Assembly (NCBI GenBank): GCA_018806915.1
Contig: JAGKQI010000105.1
Span: 3,410,001-3,474,000, forward strand
DNA length: 64,000 nucleotides
Reading direction: 5' to 3'
Origin: Phytophthora colocasiae
Lineage: Eukaryota > Oomycota > Peronosporomycetes > Peronosporales > Peronosporaceae
Both the position numbers and the translations under genes were made by a program. Position 1 is the stretch's first letter. Each line of letters opens with the position of its first letter. Below are positions 40,844 to 49,907 of the stretch, one piece after another. The notes under the pieces are model-generated. The model worked only from the letters and a program-made list of their open reading frames with translations. It was not told the origin of the DNA and searched no databases.

Positions 40844-41479
40844 CAGTGGTCACGGTAATTAGTCTCATTGAAATTATTTTATGTGAGGTGCTTTTGGGGG
40901 AGTTCACATGAATTAGTCTGAGTGAGATTAATTACGAACAAAGATTATTTTTGGTGTTCTAAAATAATCTCACTATCGTAAACTCTACCATCAGGCAAGG
41001 TGTTGATTGTAGCCTCCGTTGCAAGGGATAGAAAGAAGGCCTTTCCTGGGTTCTTCAGCTTTCCTGACCACGAACCGTCCTTCCGAATAGCATCCTACCA
41101 TTGATCGCCCTCGATAAGATCAATCTTCCTCTCATTCCACTTTCTTGACCAAACGTCCTTGATCTTTGCGATCACGAATGAATCCGCAGGCTGACAGAGG
41201 TCTGTAGCATTTGGTGGTAAGAACCGGAGGCGTACACCCGACCTACGTTCCTTGCCGAGGGACTCGAACCCTGGTGAAGTGATTGTGAGGGCTGTAATAT
41301 AACCACTGCACCAGTGTCAAGCCCGATTATCAACTGAGATTATTTATGAACTTTAGGGAGTGAGATTAATTTTGCATTTCCAAAATTCTTGTACACGGTA
41401 ATTAGTCTCGGTAAAGTGCAGTGAGATTATTTAGCGTATGAGATTATTTTGCAACCTAGACTAATTACCGTGTGCACTG
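40844..41479 (-). mobile_element. Deleted pogo-like element 2 with embedded tRNA-like sequence
   Basis: Termini CAGTGGTCACGGTAATTAGT (40844) and CAGTGCACACGGTAATTAGT (from 41479, minus), 22 of 24 identical including flanking TA on both sides. On the minus strand, 41240-40935 encodes a transposase C-terminal remnant with the DDE_1-type motif FLPPNATDLCQPADSF and then VIAKIKDVWSRKWNE, broken by one in-frame TAG. A tRNA-like head interrupts it on its 5' side. A different subfamily from the element at 40104. Confidence 0.65.
41250..41324 (-). repeat. tRNA-derived SINE head or tRNA pseudogene
   Basis: The minus strand reads GGGCTTGACACTGGTGCAGTGG..., with an A-box-like TGGTGCAGTGGTTA, and ends with a perfect B box GGGTTCGAGTCCC. 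Box spacing is like that of tRNA genes. The acceptor arms do not pair well (GGGCTTG against GGCAAGG), so a SINE head or pseudogene is more likely than a working tRNA. Confidence 0.5.
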
Positions 41480-41842
41480 TAACAAAGAGACCCGGTACGG
41501 GTGTCAGTTGTTCTGCTTGTCTTACATGGGATAGCACGCTGCTGATTTTTACGCATGGGACTCCTGCTGGAACTGGGATCTCGTCCAGAGCTCCCTTGTC
41601 GCTGAACGGCCACCCCGTTCAGCCAAAGTCTTCATGGAGATCTGGGTCCTGGTCGCGTAATTTTTTCTCGGGTTCTTCTTACTGTGGAAAAAATGACGAG
41701 AAATACATCGACATTGATATTTTTCTACTCACTCTGAGCACAATTGCTGAACGCTAACATGGATATTATTATCTTGGATTGCATCTTGTGCACTTCCAAA
41801 TAAGTACTACTACTGTTGGCTACTAGTATTTAACAGGTGAAC
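41480..41842. other. Intergenic stretch downstream of the PLC-like gene
   Basis: No supported gene. It contains the 3' flank of the minus-strand phosphodiesterase gene; no repeat or structure recognised. Confidence 0.5.
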
Positions 41843-44284
41843 TTATTCAGCAACAACTGCCACCACAGAAGGCTTAGGAGTGGGTGCCCCCACTGCTGTC
41901 AACGTAGCATTGATCACCAACGACGTGTCTGCAATCTTCTGTGCCTTAAGCGCTTCGTGCAACAGGTAGTTCTGGTACGCGTCATTCGGAGCCGTGAAGG
42001 ATGTACCAGCAGGACAGGCCTTGTCGAACGCAACGATAGACCACACTAGCTTCGCGCCGTCCCAACACGCTCGAGAACCCTTCTTGGCGTCGGTGCTAGC
42101 CACCCAACGGCCATTCACATCCATGAGCACGTACGCACCAGCTGCCGTGGTGCTGGGCTCCTTGTCCGCCCATGACCACACCTGAGCGGCCATCTTGGCG
42201 ATATCTGCGTTGTCCAAGGCGATGAGATTCAAGTTCCATCGCAGGTATTTCGGAATGCTGTCGCCGTCCAGGAACACTGGAAACTTGCGCGTAAAAGCTC
42301 CAGTCGCTGCAAGCGAAATGTATCGAAGCTGCTCCGACCACGATCGAATCCAGTTCGTATTGCTGTAGATCGCGATGCCATTGATCAAACGCTTGGCGTC
42401 CGGGAGGTCGTCGATAAACTCGACCGTCAGCTGCTTCTCGGCCGTGCACATGTCGTACAAACTGTAGGCGGCTGCCGTCTTGGTGTTCGTGAGGGCCAGC
42501 ACCTGGTGACCAGCGTTAATAAACTCGTTGATGCTGCCACCGGTCCACTTGCCCTTGGCCAGGTCGTCGAGCGCCTTCAGTGGGACCAGCAAGTCTCCAA
42601 ACGTATCGGTGAACAGCGTGTCGATGGCGCCGAACTTGTCCGACCGCTTGATGTCCGCGCCAGTATCCAAGTACACCACCACGAACTCCGTCGGGTTCGC
42701 GTTCAGCCACGCCTTGATCTCATCCAAGGAATCTTTTGTCAACGGCTGCTCGGAAGCCTTGATACCGGAGATCGATGGAAAGCAGCCCAACAGCTCCGGT
42801 CCCCAAGTGTACGTGCCATATTTACCAAGTGTCTTACCGAGTGCACCGAAGAATCCAGTCACAGCGTCTGAGCCAAGGTTACCGCAGTGGGCTGTGCGGA
42901 GGTCGTTGAGGAAGAAGTGCGTGTCGATTTCGATGAACCGAATACCGATATCGAGCTGGTCCGTCATACTGAGCACCTGGTTGTTCGTCTTGAGGTAGGA
43001 CCACCACTTGTCCGGGTTCAAGTTCCTGTTGAAGAGCTGGTCGCGGTTGCCGAAACCGTCAGCGAGTGTGATGGCGCTGTTGTGCGTGGCTGGGATCTGC
43101 GCGTAGCAGAACGGACCGCTGTTGGCCAAGTTGCGCTGGTACGCCAGTGTAGTCTTGAGCCACTCGGGTACAGCAACGGAGCCTCTGTCGCACACTTGAC
43201 TGCACACGGATTTGTCTCCGCTGCACTTGTCCACCAGCTTGCAGTCTGTGTCTATGAGGTCGTTCTTGCCCGGGTTCTTGGCGCCAGGTTTACGTGTCAT
43301 TTCGAGGTCATCGGCCATTCCCTTTGGATCGTCGCATGAGTCTCCATCGAACTCGCAGCTCTTCGTTCCTGTGAGAGTATCCACGAACCCACCCTTGGGG
43401 GACTTGAACGCTACCATTCCGCTTAGAATGTCCCAGGTATCATCGCCAACCATGTTCTTGACGGCAGCTTGGATGGTCTGGATGAATGGCCGCATCTGGT
43501 GGACGCAGCACCCGAAGTTGATAGTCGTAGCTGAGGCCTGAGACGCAGTGTCCTTGAATGGGTTGCCCGACAGTCCCGAGCATTCCTCACCACCGCCGAC
43601 TGTCATGAAGGGGAGGACCATGTGCTGGAAGAAGTCGAAGTTGTCCACCGTGTACATCTTCGTCAACTGTGCGAACATGTCGAGACCGCAAGAGTTGTCT
43701 CCCTTCTTGGAGCACAGAAACCTGTTGAAGCCGTCGATGAGCTCGTTAACGATGAAAAACTCCATGCTCTTGTCGGATGGGACCACAATGTTGAGCAGGT
43801 CGATAATGTCACTGATATCGGTACAGCATTTGTCGTCCTTTTGGAAGGCTGGGAGGAGTTTCTGGATAACTTTTTCACCACAAGGTCCGAGAGCGCCACT
43901 GAAGGCATCGCACAGGTTGTCCACGGTATCATCCGTTTGGGCCGCCATGTACTTGTAGATGATCGGTGAGATGTCTGCAGGAGTGGCTGCGATGGATTTA
44001 AACAAGTTCATAAGTCCCTTGAAGTCCTCATTCTTGACCAAATCGACGATGTCCAAGACGCCGCAACTGCTGAAGAGGGTACTGGCCACTGCCAAAGCGA
44101 TTGTTCCGACGTTGTTAGCCACGCAAGTGTTGAGTCCGTAGTCTGCTGGCAGTGCGTTCACGAGGAAACCGAAAGTATTTTCCTTCGCTGTACATTCCTG
44201 AGCCTGAACTTGTATTTGCGGGGCACTTGACGTGAGACCCAGCACGCCCACGAAGACCGAGGCCGCAATTCGGCGGAGATTCAT
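41843..44284 (-). CDS. Secreted PI-PLC X-domain-like phosphodiesterase
   Basis: 813 aa, intact, from the ATG at 44284; codons upstream of it have no ATG. Residues 1-~29 (MNLRRIAASVFVGVLGLTSS...) form a signal peptide. ~30-370 is a Cys-rich region without a family I recognise (paired Cys in DKCCTD, FGCCVHQ). ~395-735 resembles the TIM-barrel of PI-PLC X-like phosphodiesterases: first catalytic His in IPATHNSA (~401), acidic cluster in GIRFIEIDTHF (~448-457), second His in RTAHCG (~466), strand FVVVYLDTGAD (~555). The family cleaves phosphodiester bonds of phosphoinositides or related lipids, and this one would act outside the cell. No GPI-type or transmembrane tail is evident. An Inr-like TCATTCC lies 31-37 nt upstream of the ATG (44315-44321). 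It could be a host-facing secreted enzyme; that is inference. Confidence 0.75.
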   Translation of the reverse strand: MNLRRIAASVFVGVLGLTSSAPQIQVQAQECTAKENTFGFLVNALPADYGLNTCVANNVGTIALAVASTLFSSCGVLDIVDLVKNEDFKGLMNLFKSIAATPADISPIIYKYMAAQTDDTVDNLCDAFSGALGPCGEKVIQKLLPAFQKDDKCCTDISDIIDLLNIVVPSDKSMEFFIVNELIDGFNRFLCSKKGDNSCGLDMFAQLTKMYTVDNFDFFQHMVLPFMTVGGGEECSGLSGNPFKDTASQASATTINFGCCVHQMRPFIQTIQAAVKNMVGDDTWDILSGMVAFKSPKGGFVDTLTGTKSCEFDGDSCDDPKGMADDLEMTRKPGAKNPGKNDLIDTDCKLVDKCSGDKSVCSQVCDRGSVAVPEWLKTTLAYQRNLANSGPFCYAQIPATHNSAITLADGFGNRDQLFNRNLNPDKWWSYLKTNNQVLSMTDQLDIGIRFIEIDTHFFLNDLRTAHCGNLGSDAVTGFFGALGKTLGKYGTYTWGPELLGCFPSISGIKASEQPLTKDSLDEIKAWLNANPTEFVVVYLDTGADIKRSDKFGAIDTLFTDTFGDLLVPLKALDDLAKGKWTGGSINEFINAGHQVLALTNTKTAAAYSLYDMCTAEKQLTVEFIDDLPDAKRLINGIAIYSNTNWIRSWSEQLRYISLAATGAFTRKFPVFLDGDSIPKYLRWNLNLIALDNADIAKMAAQVWSWADKEPSTTAAGAYVLMDVNGRWVASTDAKKGSRACWDGAKLVWSIVAFDKACPAGTSFTAPNDAYQNYLLHEALKAQKIADTSLVINATLTAVGAPTPKPSVVAVVAE

Positions 44285-44667
44285 TTTCGTTCTTCGCCCA
44301 AGCAACGATTTTTTGGAATGAATCGAGGAATTGACATCGCAGTTTGCAGCAACACCGTAACCTCAACACATCGGAAGATAGAATTTCCCTGTTCGTTGCG
44401 CGGTCAAAGCAACCAATTGGCGCCGGGATGGCAGGGATGACTGTCGAAATGTACCGGAAAGGCAAGCCCCATCTTGGTTTGGAAATCCCAGACGTTTGTG
44501 AAAAACGCACAAAAAAACTAAAATCGTGTGGTTGTCTTCATCTTCAGCAGCGGTAATGGCGGTAAGACAGCATGCAAGTTGGTGATTCAACGTCCGGCAA
44601 GTATCGTTCGCTTTACCATAGGTATTGCAGCAGCAGCATCCTATGAAAGCAATCAAAGTTGGCACGT

Positions 44668-44694
44668 GAAAGCTATGCTACTAGCATAGCTTTC
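44668..44694. repeat. 27-bp perfect palindrome
   Basis: GAAAGCTATGCTA-C-TAGCATAGCTTTC: 13-bp arms around a single base. It lies ~385 bp upstream of the PLC-like start and ~185 bp before a transposase-like fragment. It may be a head-to-head pair of element ends or a cruciform-prone site. Confidence 0.9.
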
Positions 44695-44853
44695 GCGTCT
44701 TCATATAGCATTGCTAGGCCTACGGAAGACTCGTTACCTATTTATAGGGGATGTGAGTTCCTGTACTGTATCACTTTGGAAGAGTGAGCTGTCAAAGGAT
44801 TACTATTACTGTAAGTATGATCACTTGGCAAGCATTTACCCGTAAAACTCAAC

Positions 44854-45066
44854 TTGTACCAATTCAAGAGTACCAACGTCACCTATGAATTTCGCCACAG
44901 AGTACTAGAATATTTTGCTACACACACTATTGAGAAGGTCCTGGACAAGTTCTTCTCTGAGGTTAACCCCAAGGCCTGCGAAACCACTAGGAAAAACATC
45001 TACTACTGGCGGAAGCATCGCACTTGTTGCGGGGAACTTGGGCGCAGCTTGAAGGAAGTAGGGTAG
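44854..45066 (+). pseudogene. Transposase N-terminal (helix-turn-helix) fragment
   Basis: 70-codon frame with FRHRVLEYFATHTIEKVLDK and later KNIYYWRKHR, followed by a Lys/Glu-rich end after the stop. It resembles the DNA-binding head of pogo/CENP-B-type transposases seen in oomycete elements. No catalytic part follows. The next 300 bp are AT-rich, with an imperfect inverted repeat (ACCGTGTCT...AGACACGGT, ~45228-45263). Confidence 0.35.
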
Positions 45067-45472
45067 AAGAGAGAAAAAGAAGAAGTAAGATTAATGTTTA
45101 AGAAAGTAGATAGCTACTTACTAGAAAATAGTATGCGGCATTCAGAAACGTAGTCTAGAATTGCCGCTACCATTCATCGTACTGATGTCACAGACATTTT
45201 AGTACATTATTTATTAGAGTCAAAAGTACCGTGTCTCTTCGTTATTAGTTTATAGAAGACACGGTGTAGAGGTGGTCCCTGTGAACGAGCCCTAACCTCA
45301 ACAGCCTCCTGGATCGACATCAGGGAACATCATTGGATAATAAAATATACGTGTTTTGATTGGTCTGTTAAAACCCTTTTAAAAGTGTTCAGTCAATCCA
45401 CAAAATGGCTACACGAAATCAAGTATTTTCGTTTTTGAAGCTCCTAGAGGCCCTACGGCCAAACGGAGACCG

Positions 45473-45524
45473 GATTTGGACTCTTCTCGCCAGGGCGGTT
45501 TTCTGGCGAGGTGGAGTCCAAATC
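45473..45524. repeat. Bipartite hairpin
   Basis: Arms GATTTGGACTC (45473-45483) + CTCGCCAG (45486-45493) pair with CTGGCGAG (45503-45510) + GAGTCCAAATC (45514-45524) around a 9-nt loop, with small internal mismatches. Likely the centre of a foldback element. No flanking duplication identified. Confidence 0.7.
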
Positions 45525-45840
45525 ACCATTCAACCACCTGGGCATCAGGTGGCAGATTTAAAAATGAGGTGTAAGTGCAAAACGAATTAGGTTTTAGAGT
45601 GATAGATTTTAAGAGTACGATTGTTGAAGTGGGACGATACATGTGGCTGTCTTATCCGCACGTGCGTGGCAGAGCAGCATAACCTTTTGGCTACAGACCA
45701 AACATTTAAGAAAAGCATGTTGATATGCTGTCAGCAGGTCTCAATCGTGCTTTGTGCGGCTCATGCTTCTGTGTGTCCACTAAGCAGCTCATTTCCACTT
45801 CTGCGCCTTCTAGCATACCTCAGCATCTCGACATCCTGCA

Positions 45841-45991
45841 CAGCGTCTCGTCAAAGTTTCTTCGGCTAGTTCTCCATCTTAACTGCCAGTACAACGTCTC
45901 GTGAAAGTCTCTTCGGCTAGTTCAGCATCTATACTGCCAGTACAGCGTCTCAAGAAAGTCTCATTGGATATTTCAGCAGCTTCTGAAGTTT
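45841..45991 (+). repeat. 51-bp direct tandem repeat
   Basis: Units begin at 45841, 45892 and 45943 (CAGCGTCTCGTCAAAGT...). 51 is a multiple of three, and in one frame the repeat reads as a 17-aa unit containing LPVQRL and KVSSASS, interrupted by a stop in the first unit. Confidence 0.8.
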
Positions 45992-46753
45992 GTAAGCAGT
46001 TTCCTGAGCAAGTGATCGACTACCGTTCTTTGAACACCTTAGCACTGAGTTTTGCGCCTTTCGGTGACGTTTGGAGCATTGTTTCTGTTTGCCAGTGGCG
46101 AGTGGAGCATTCTTGTGGTTATTTGAATTTGCTAGTGGCTTCTGGAGCATTAAATTCACTGCCGTGGACTGTGATTGGTGTCTATTTCATTGCAACTATT
46201 GTACGTGTATATGATCTGGCAGATTGGTCTGGGGTTCCGTTATCAAACGCCAGCCCCGGAGATCATGCCTAGGTCTGCCCAGGTTAGCCATATGCATTGT
46301 ACGGTAGTTCAATAATTAGCTTTGAGGACCCAAGACATCTACTCAACTGAATGTAACAGCAAGAAATTCAACATGCATTTCCGCGACTCCATTGCCTGTA
46401 ATCGTCGATTCTACGACTGTCAAGACCTTTCTCGTGGCATATCATGGAAAAAATTTCGGGCTTTTGTATTGCAATTACATATAGCTGGTTCGAGACTATC
46501 ATTGGAGGAAATTGAGTTCAACAGGCACCGTACTGGACACCGAGGTGTCGATGCCATAGCACGGCTGCCCTTAGAGGACGGTGTCTATTTGGTTGCTGCC
46601 AGCAACACTTTGGCAGTTGGACATGCATTTGTCCTCCAGGTCCGTGGTGCCCAGAAGACAGTTTTGGACGACTCGTCTCAGCGGCCTTTGGACAACTACG
46701 GTGAGTGGATTGACATAGTGATGTTCGTTCGTAAAGTTGCACTTTTAGATTAA
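45901..46753 (+). pseudogene. Unrecognised element-borne protein with cysteine-peptidase-like pattern, frame-broken
   Basis: Two frames read like parts of one protein. 45901-46272 holds VEHSCGYLNLLVASGALNSL (Cys at about 46112). 46322-46753 holds VYLVAASNTLAVGHAFVLQV then VLDDSSQRPLDNYGEW. The Cys, His and Asp placement (HSCGY, GHAFVL, LDD) recalls papain- or OTU-fold cysteine peptidases, which some mobile elements carry. I cannot name a family. There is no ATG of its own in good context. The upstream 51-bp repeat would encode its N-terminus if it was once longer. Low certainty. Confidence 0.3.
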
Positions 46754-46797
46754 ATTCTAAATATATTTCATTCTTGTTTCTTCACATTTTGTTCTAT

Positions 46798-46823
46798 TGT
46801 AAATGTAAATGTAAATGTAAATT
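46798..46823 (+). repeat. 6-bp microsatellite (TGTAAA)n
   Basis: About four copies of TGTAAA in a row in AT-rich sequence after the frame ending at 46753. Not the oomycete telomere motif. Confidence 0.85.
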
Positions 46824-46963
46824 TGGCGGCTGTGTGCCAGGAAAACGAAAACCATTTACTGTTACAGTTCTAAAAGGGAAAAACTCATGTTACTACGTGA
46901 CTCTTTATTAGTTGTGAAGTAATATATGAAATGATGAAATTTATCGTGTATTTTAAAGTAGGC

Positions 46964-47230
46964 TTAACTGTTAAGTTTAGCAAGAGAGTGCATACCTAAC
47001 TTGTTTCTTAAGTCTCGAAATTGATGCTTATCAAGCGCTTTAGTAAAAATGTCTGCTACCATTGATTTGGTGTTGCAGTATACAATACTAAATTCATGTC
47101 GCTCAACCTTCTCTTGTACAAAATGATATCGAATATCAATATGCTTTGATCTCCCACTAAAGTCGCCGTCGCTAACAGCACAACCAAGACTAAAAAGATG
47201 ATGAAGTTGAGACCGCAACTGTGCTGTCAC
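46964..47230 (-). pseudogene. Copia RNase H C-terminal fragment
   Basis: 88 codons with RSKHIDIRYHFVQEKVERHE and MVADIFTKALDKHQF, the canonical end of copia RNase H. The catalytic N-terminal half is missing. A different copia lineage from the nested element at 6347-39317. Confidence 0.8.
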
Positions 47231-48073
47231 GAGACTCTAAATTACAGCTCGTCAAGTGGGTGAACGAATTCACAAGGTAAACCCTCCTCCTGAATTCGAT
47301 GGTGCTATCTGTTTTGGTTAGCGTATTCGTTTAGGCAGGGAAGAATGTAGAATGAGTTTTACGTTCACCTGCGTAAGCTTATTGAGCGAAAGTAGTTGTG
47401 GCATCTACTGGATCGACTTGGCGATGTCGATTTGCTGTCCGTCAACTTCTCAGAGAAATGAATTGTTTTGAACATAAATATTGCATAATTTTTGATGAGT
47501 GCAACCAGCTTGTCTTTTGATCGCCGTTGCTATACCGCTATGATTCTTATCTGGAGAGATTCCTCCTTCTTCCGCCATGGCTCGACCGTTCGCTTCCTCA
47601 CGTTTCATTCTGCTGGTTTGATACTTCAGATATCACACTCCAAAGAGGTCTCGTGGGCGTGTTGACCAAGTTACTGGCATATCCACTTTCAGTGCGCCCA
47701 GAAACTTACCATCCAACAGAGCATTCTCTCATCCAAACTATGTGGTATCAGTGATACAAATGTATGTAGTATACTTCTCCTGCGTCGTTGCTACAGTACA
47801 TCCATGCAGAATAATAATTGTCTTTACAGCAAGTAGAGCAAGCTAGGGCGGCAGCATTCGAAGCGAAACAATAGCAGAACGTTTCCGCTAAAGGGTTTTG
47901 TCTTTACAGCAAGAGAAAACGAAAGGAACAATCATTCAAGGACGTTGAGTCGACATTGACCTCGGTCTCCTTTCAACGATGCTCAAGTTGAAGCTCTCCT
48001 TTTCCGGCCAATCATAGTCATCATTCCCGTGCAAAACCGTGCATCGCTTGTTTAACAGCGACCCTGCTTGGTG
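47231..48073. other. Intergenic, upstream of the ligase cluster
   Basis: No supported ORF. A CCAAT box (48008-48012) lies ~62 bp before the initiator of ligase copy 1. TCTTTACAGCAAG occurs twice (~47821 and ~47900) in an otherwise unstructured, AT-rich stretch. Confidence 0.45.
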
Positions 48074-48088
48074 TCATTCTTGCATTTG
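48074..48088 (+). promoter_or_regulatory. Oomycete-type initiator of ligase copy 1
   Basis: TCATTCTTGCATTTG matches the oomycete Inr (TCATTYY) with a flanking CAWTTT-like part, 36 nt before the ATG at 48110. Confidence 0.6.
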
Positions 48089-48109
48089 CATCCTCGGCAT
48101 CACTTCAAG

Positions 48110-49705
48110 ATGATCTTCCGCTCCCGTCTACCCGAACTCCCCATTCCGGAAGACGCTTCCATTTGGAAAGCCCTTGAAGATCATACTCAAACTATCGGCA
48201 GCAAGAAAGCTTTCATTTGTGGCATCACCGAAAAATCTCTGACTTTTTCGGAACTGCTCGACCAAGCCAAGAAAGTCTGTGCGGGGCTAGCTGCCAATGG
48301 AATCAAGAAGGGAGACGTCGTGATCCTGCACTCGTTCAACTGTCTCGAGTATGTGGTAGTGTTCCTGGCACTCAACCGTGTCGGAGCCATCGTGTCACCG
48401 TCGTCTCCGCTTTTCAACGGGAAGGAGTTGGCTGACCAGATCGAGATCGCTGAGGCTGTTGCTGTCATCTCACACAAGAAATTTGCTAAAGTGGCGGTGG
48501 AAGCTGCTGGACTGCGACGTCTGCCACTATCGCGAGTGTTCACGCTCGGTCAGGCTGAAGGCCCTTCGGGTCTGAAGTCTATTGAGGGCCTCATCGCTCA
48601 AAACCTACCGTTCCCAACTCTCCCTCCTATCGACACAAACCAAGTGGTGACATTACCGTTTTCCAGTGGAACTACTGGACGTCCAAAGGGAGTCGAATTG
48701 ACGGCACGTGCAATGTACGCTTGTGGGATCCTGCCGGCCTACCGTGAAGCGGACATGAAGTATGTTCTTGGAATGCTGCCGTTCTTCCACATTATGGCCA
48801 CGATGATCTTCCACGTTACTATCTACAAGGGCGTGACAATGGTGGTTTTACCTGGTTTCGACCCCGAGACGTTCCTGAGTACCGTTGTAAAGTACAAGAT
48901 GACCAAGTTGAATCTCGCTCCGCCACTTGTTACCTTCCTGGCTAAGCACCCCATTGTGGATAAGTACGATCTCTCTCATGTGACACACGTTGGATCTGGA
49001 GGTGCACCTTTGGGTAAGGAGGTAGAGCATGCAGTTATGCAGCGGCTGGGGATTCAAGTGCTGCAAGGTTACGGTATGACTGAGTTTGCTGGCTGTGCAA
49101 CCAGCTCATACCCAACGACGTATCGTGACGGAGCGTCAGGTACATTGCATCCGAACACGGAACTGAAAGTGAAAGACCTGGAGACAGATAAGGATCTGGG
49201 TGTGAACCAGACTGGAGAGCTATTGTTTCGTACCCCTGCACTGATGAAGGGGTACTACAAGAACCCTGAGGCGAACCGAGTCACGTTCACTTCGGATGGG
49301 TTTGTTCGCACTGGAGATGTTGGTTACATTGATGAAGATGGCTACATTTTCATTGTTGACCGCCTCAAAGAGCTCATCAAGTACAAGGGGCATCAAGTGG
49401 CACCAGCAGAGGTGGAGGATGTGGTGAATTCTCATCCAAAAGTTGCGGATTCTGGCTGTGTCCGAGGTTTCGATCCTTCTACGGGCGAGGAAATCCCCAA
49501 GGCTTTTGTGGTGCTAAAGGAGGGCGAGTCGTTGAGTGAGGATGAACTCATGGAGTATGTGGCAGGCAAAGTGACTGGCTACAAGCGTGTGCGTGAGGTG
49601 GAATTCATCGACATCATCCCCAAAAGTCTGTCGGGTAAGATTCTACGTCGTGAACTACAGATTCGTCAGAACGAGAAGATTAAAACGATGCAAAGTCGTT
49701 TGTAA
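48110..49705 (+). CDS. 4-coumarate-CoA-ligase-like acyl-CoA synthetase, copy 1 (intact, peroxisomal)
   Basis: 531 aa from the ATG at 48110, a usual length for the AMP-forming (ANL) family, which activates a carboxylic acid as acyl-AMP and transfers it to CoA. Motifs: P-loop LPFSSGTTGRPKGV (182-195), YGMTE (321-325), GELLFRTP (369-376), TGD (401-403), hinge region IVDRLKELIKYKGHQVAPAE (415-434), catalytic Lys in SLSGKILRREL (510). The C-terminus is SRL, a type-1 peroxisomal signal, so the substrate may be a fatty or aromatic acid destined for beta-oxidation. The substrate cannot be read from sequence. It has no introns, while copies 2-4 carry introns at homologous sites. It is the only undamaged member of the local cluster. 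Confidence 0.9.
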   Translation: MIFRSRLPELPIPEDASIWKALEDHTQTIGSKKAFICGITEKSLTFSELLDQAKKVCAGLAANGIKKGDVVILHSFNCLEYVVVFLALNRVGAIVSPSSPLFNGKELADQIEIAEAVAVISHKKFAKVAVEAAGLRRLPLSRVFTLGQAEGPSGLKSIEGLIAQNLPFPTLPPIDTNQVVTLPFSSGTTGRPKGVELTARAMYACGILPAYREADMKYVLGMLPFFHIMATMIFHVTIYKGVTMVVLPGFDPETFLSTVVKYKMTKLNLAPPLVTFLAKHPIVDKYDLSHVTHVGSGGAPLGKEVEHAVMQRLGIQVLQGYGMTEFAGCATSSYPTTYRDGASGTLHPNTELKVKDLETDKDLGVNQTGELLFRTPALMKGYYKNPEANRVTFTSDGFVRTGDVGYIDEDGYIFIVDRLKELIKYKGHQVAPAEVEDVVNSHPKVADSGCVRGFDPSTGEEIPKAFVVLKEGESLSEDELMEYVAGKVTGYKRVREVEFIDIIPKSLSGKILRRELQIRQNEKIKTMQSRL

Positions 49706-49871
49706 GTGGGGAAGCGTCTGGAATAACAACGCATATGCTATTGAGTTTGCCATCGTATTCCATTTAATTCCAGGAGTCATCCAGTTCTAGTGGTTCAAAA
49801 TGAACCTGGTGCAATCCGTGTAAGTCCCTCTTGAGTCCTGAGCGCCTCCTTCGTTCACGATAGAATTCTCC

Positions 49872-49887
49872 GTTCATTTTTCAATTT
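49872..49887 (+). promoter_or_regulatory. Oomycete-type initiator of ligase copy 2
   Basis: GTTCATTTTTCAATTT matches the 16-nt oomycete core promoter GCTCATTYYNCAWTTT at all but one position, 20 nt before the ATG at 49908. The promoter survives although the gene is disrupted. Confidence 0.7.
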
Positions 49888-49907
49888 TCCTTCTTCAATC
49901 GTCTACA

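Noticed and set aside
45405..45590. 61-codon ORF MATRNQVFSF... as a gene
   Set aside because: Most of its length is the bipartite hairpin at 45473-45524. No homology or codon signal seen.
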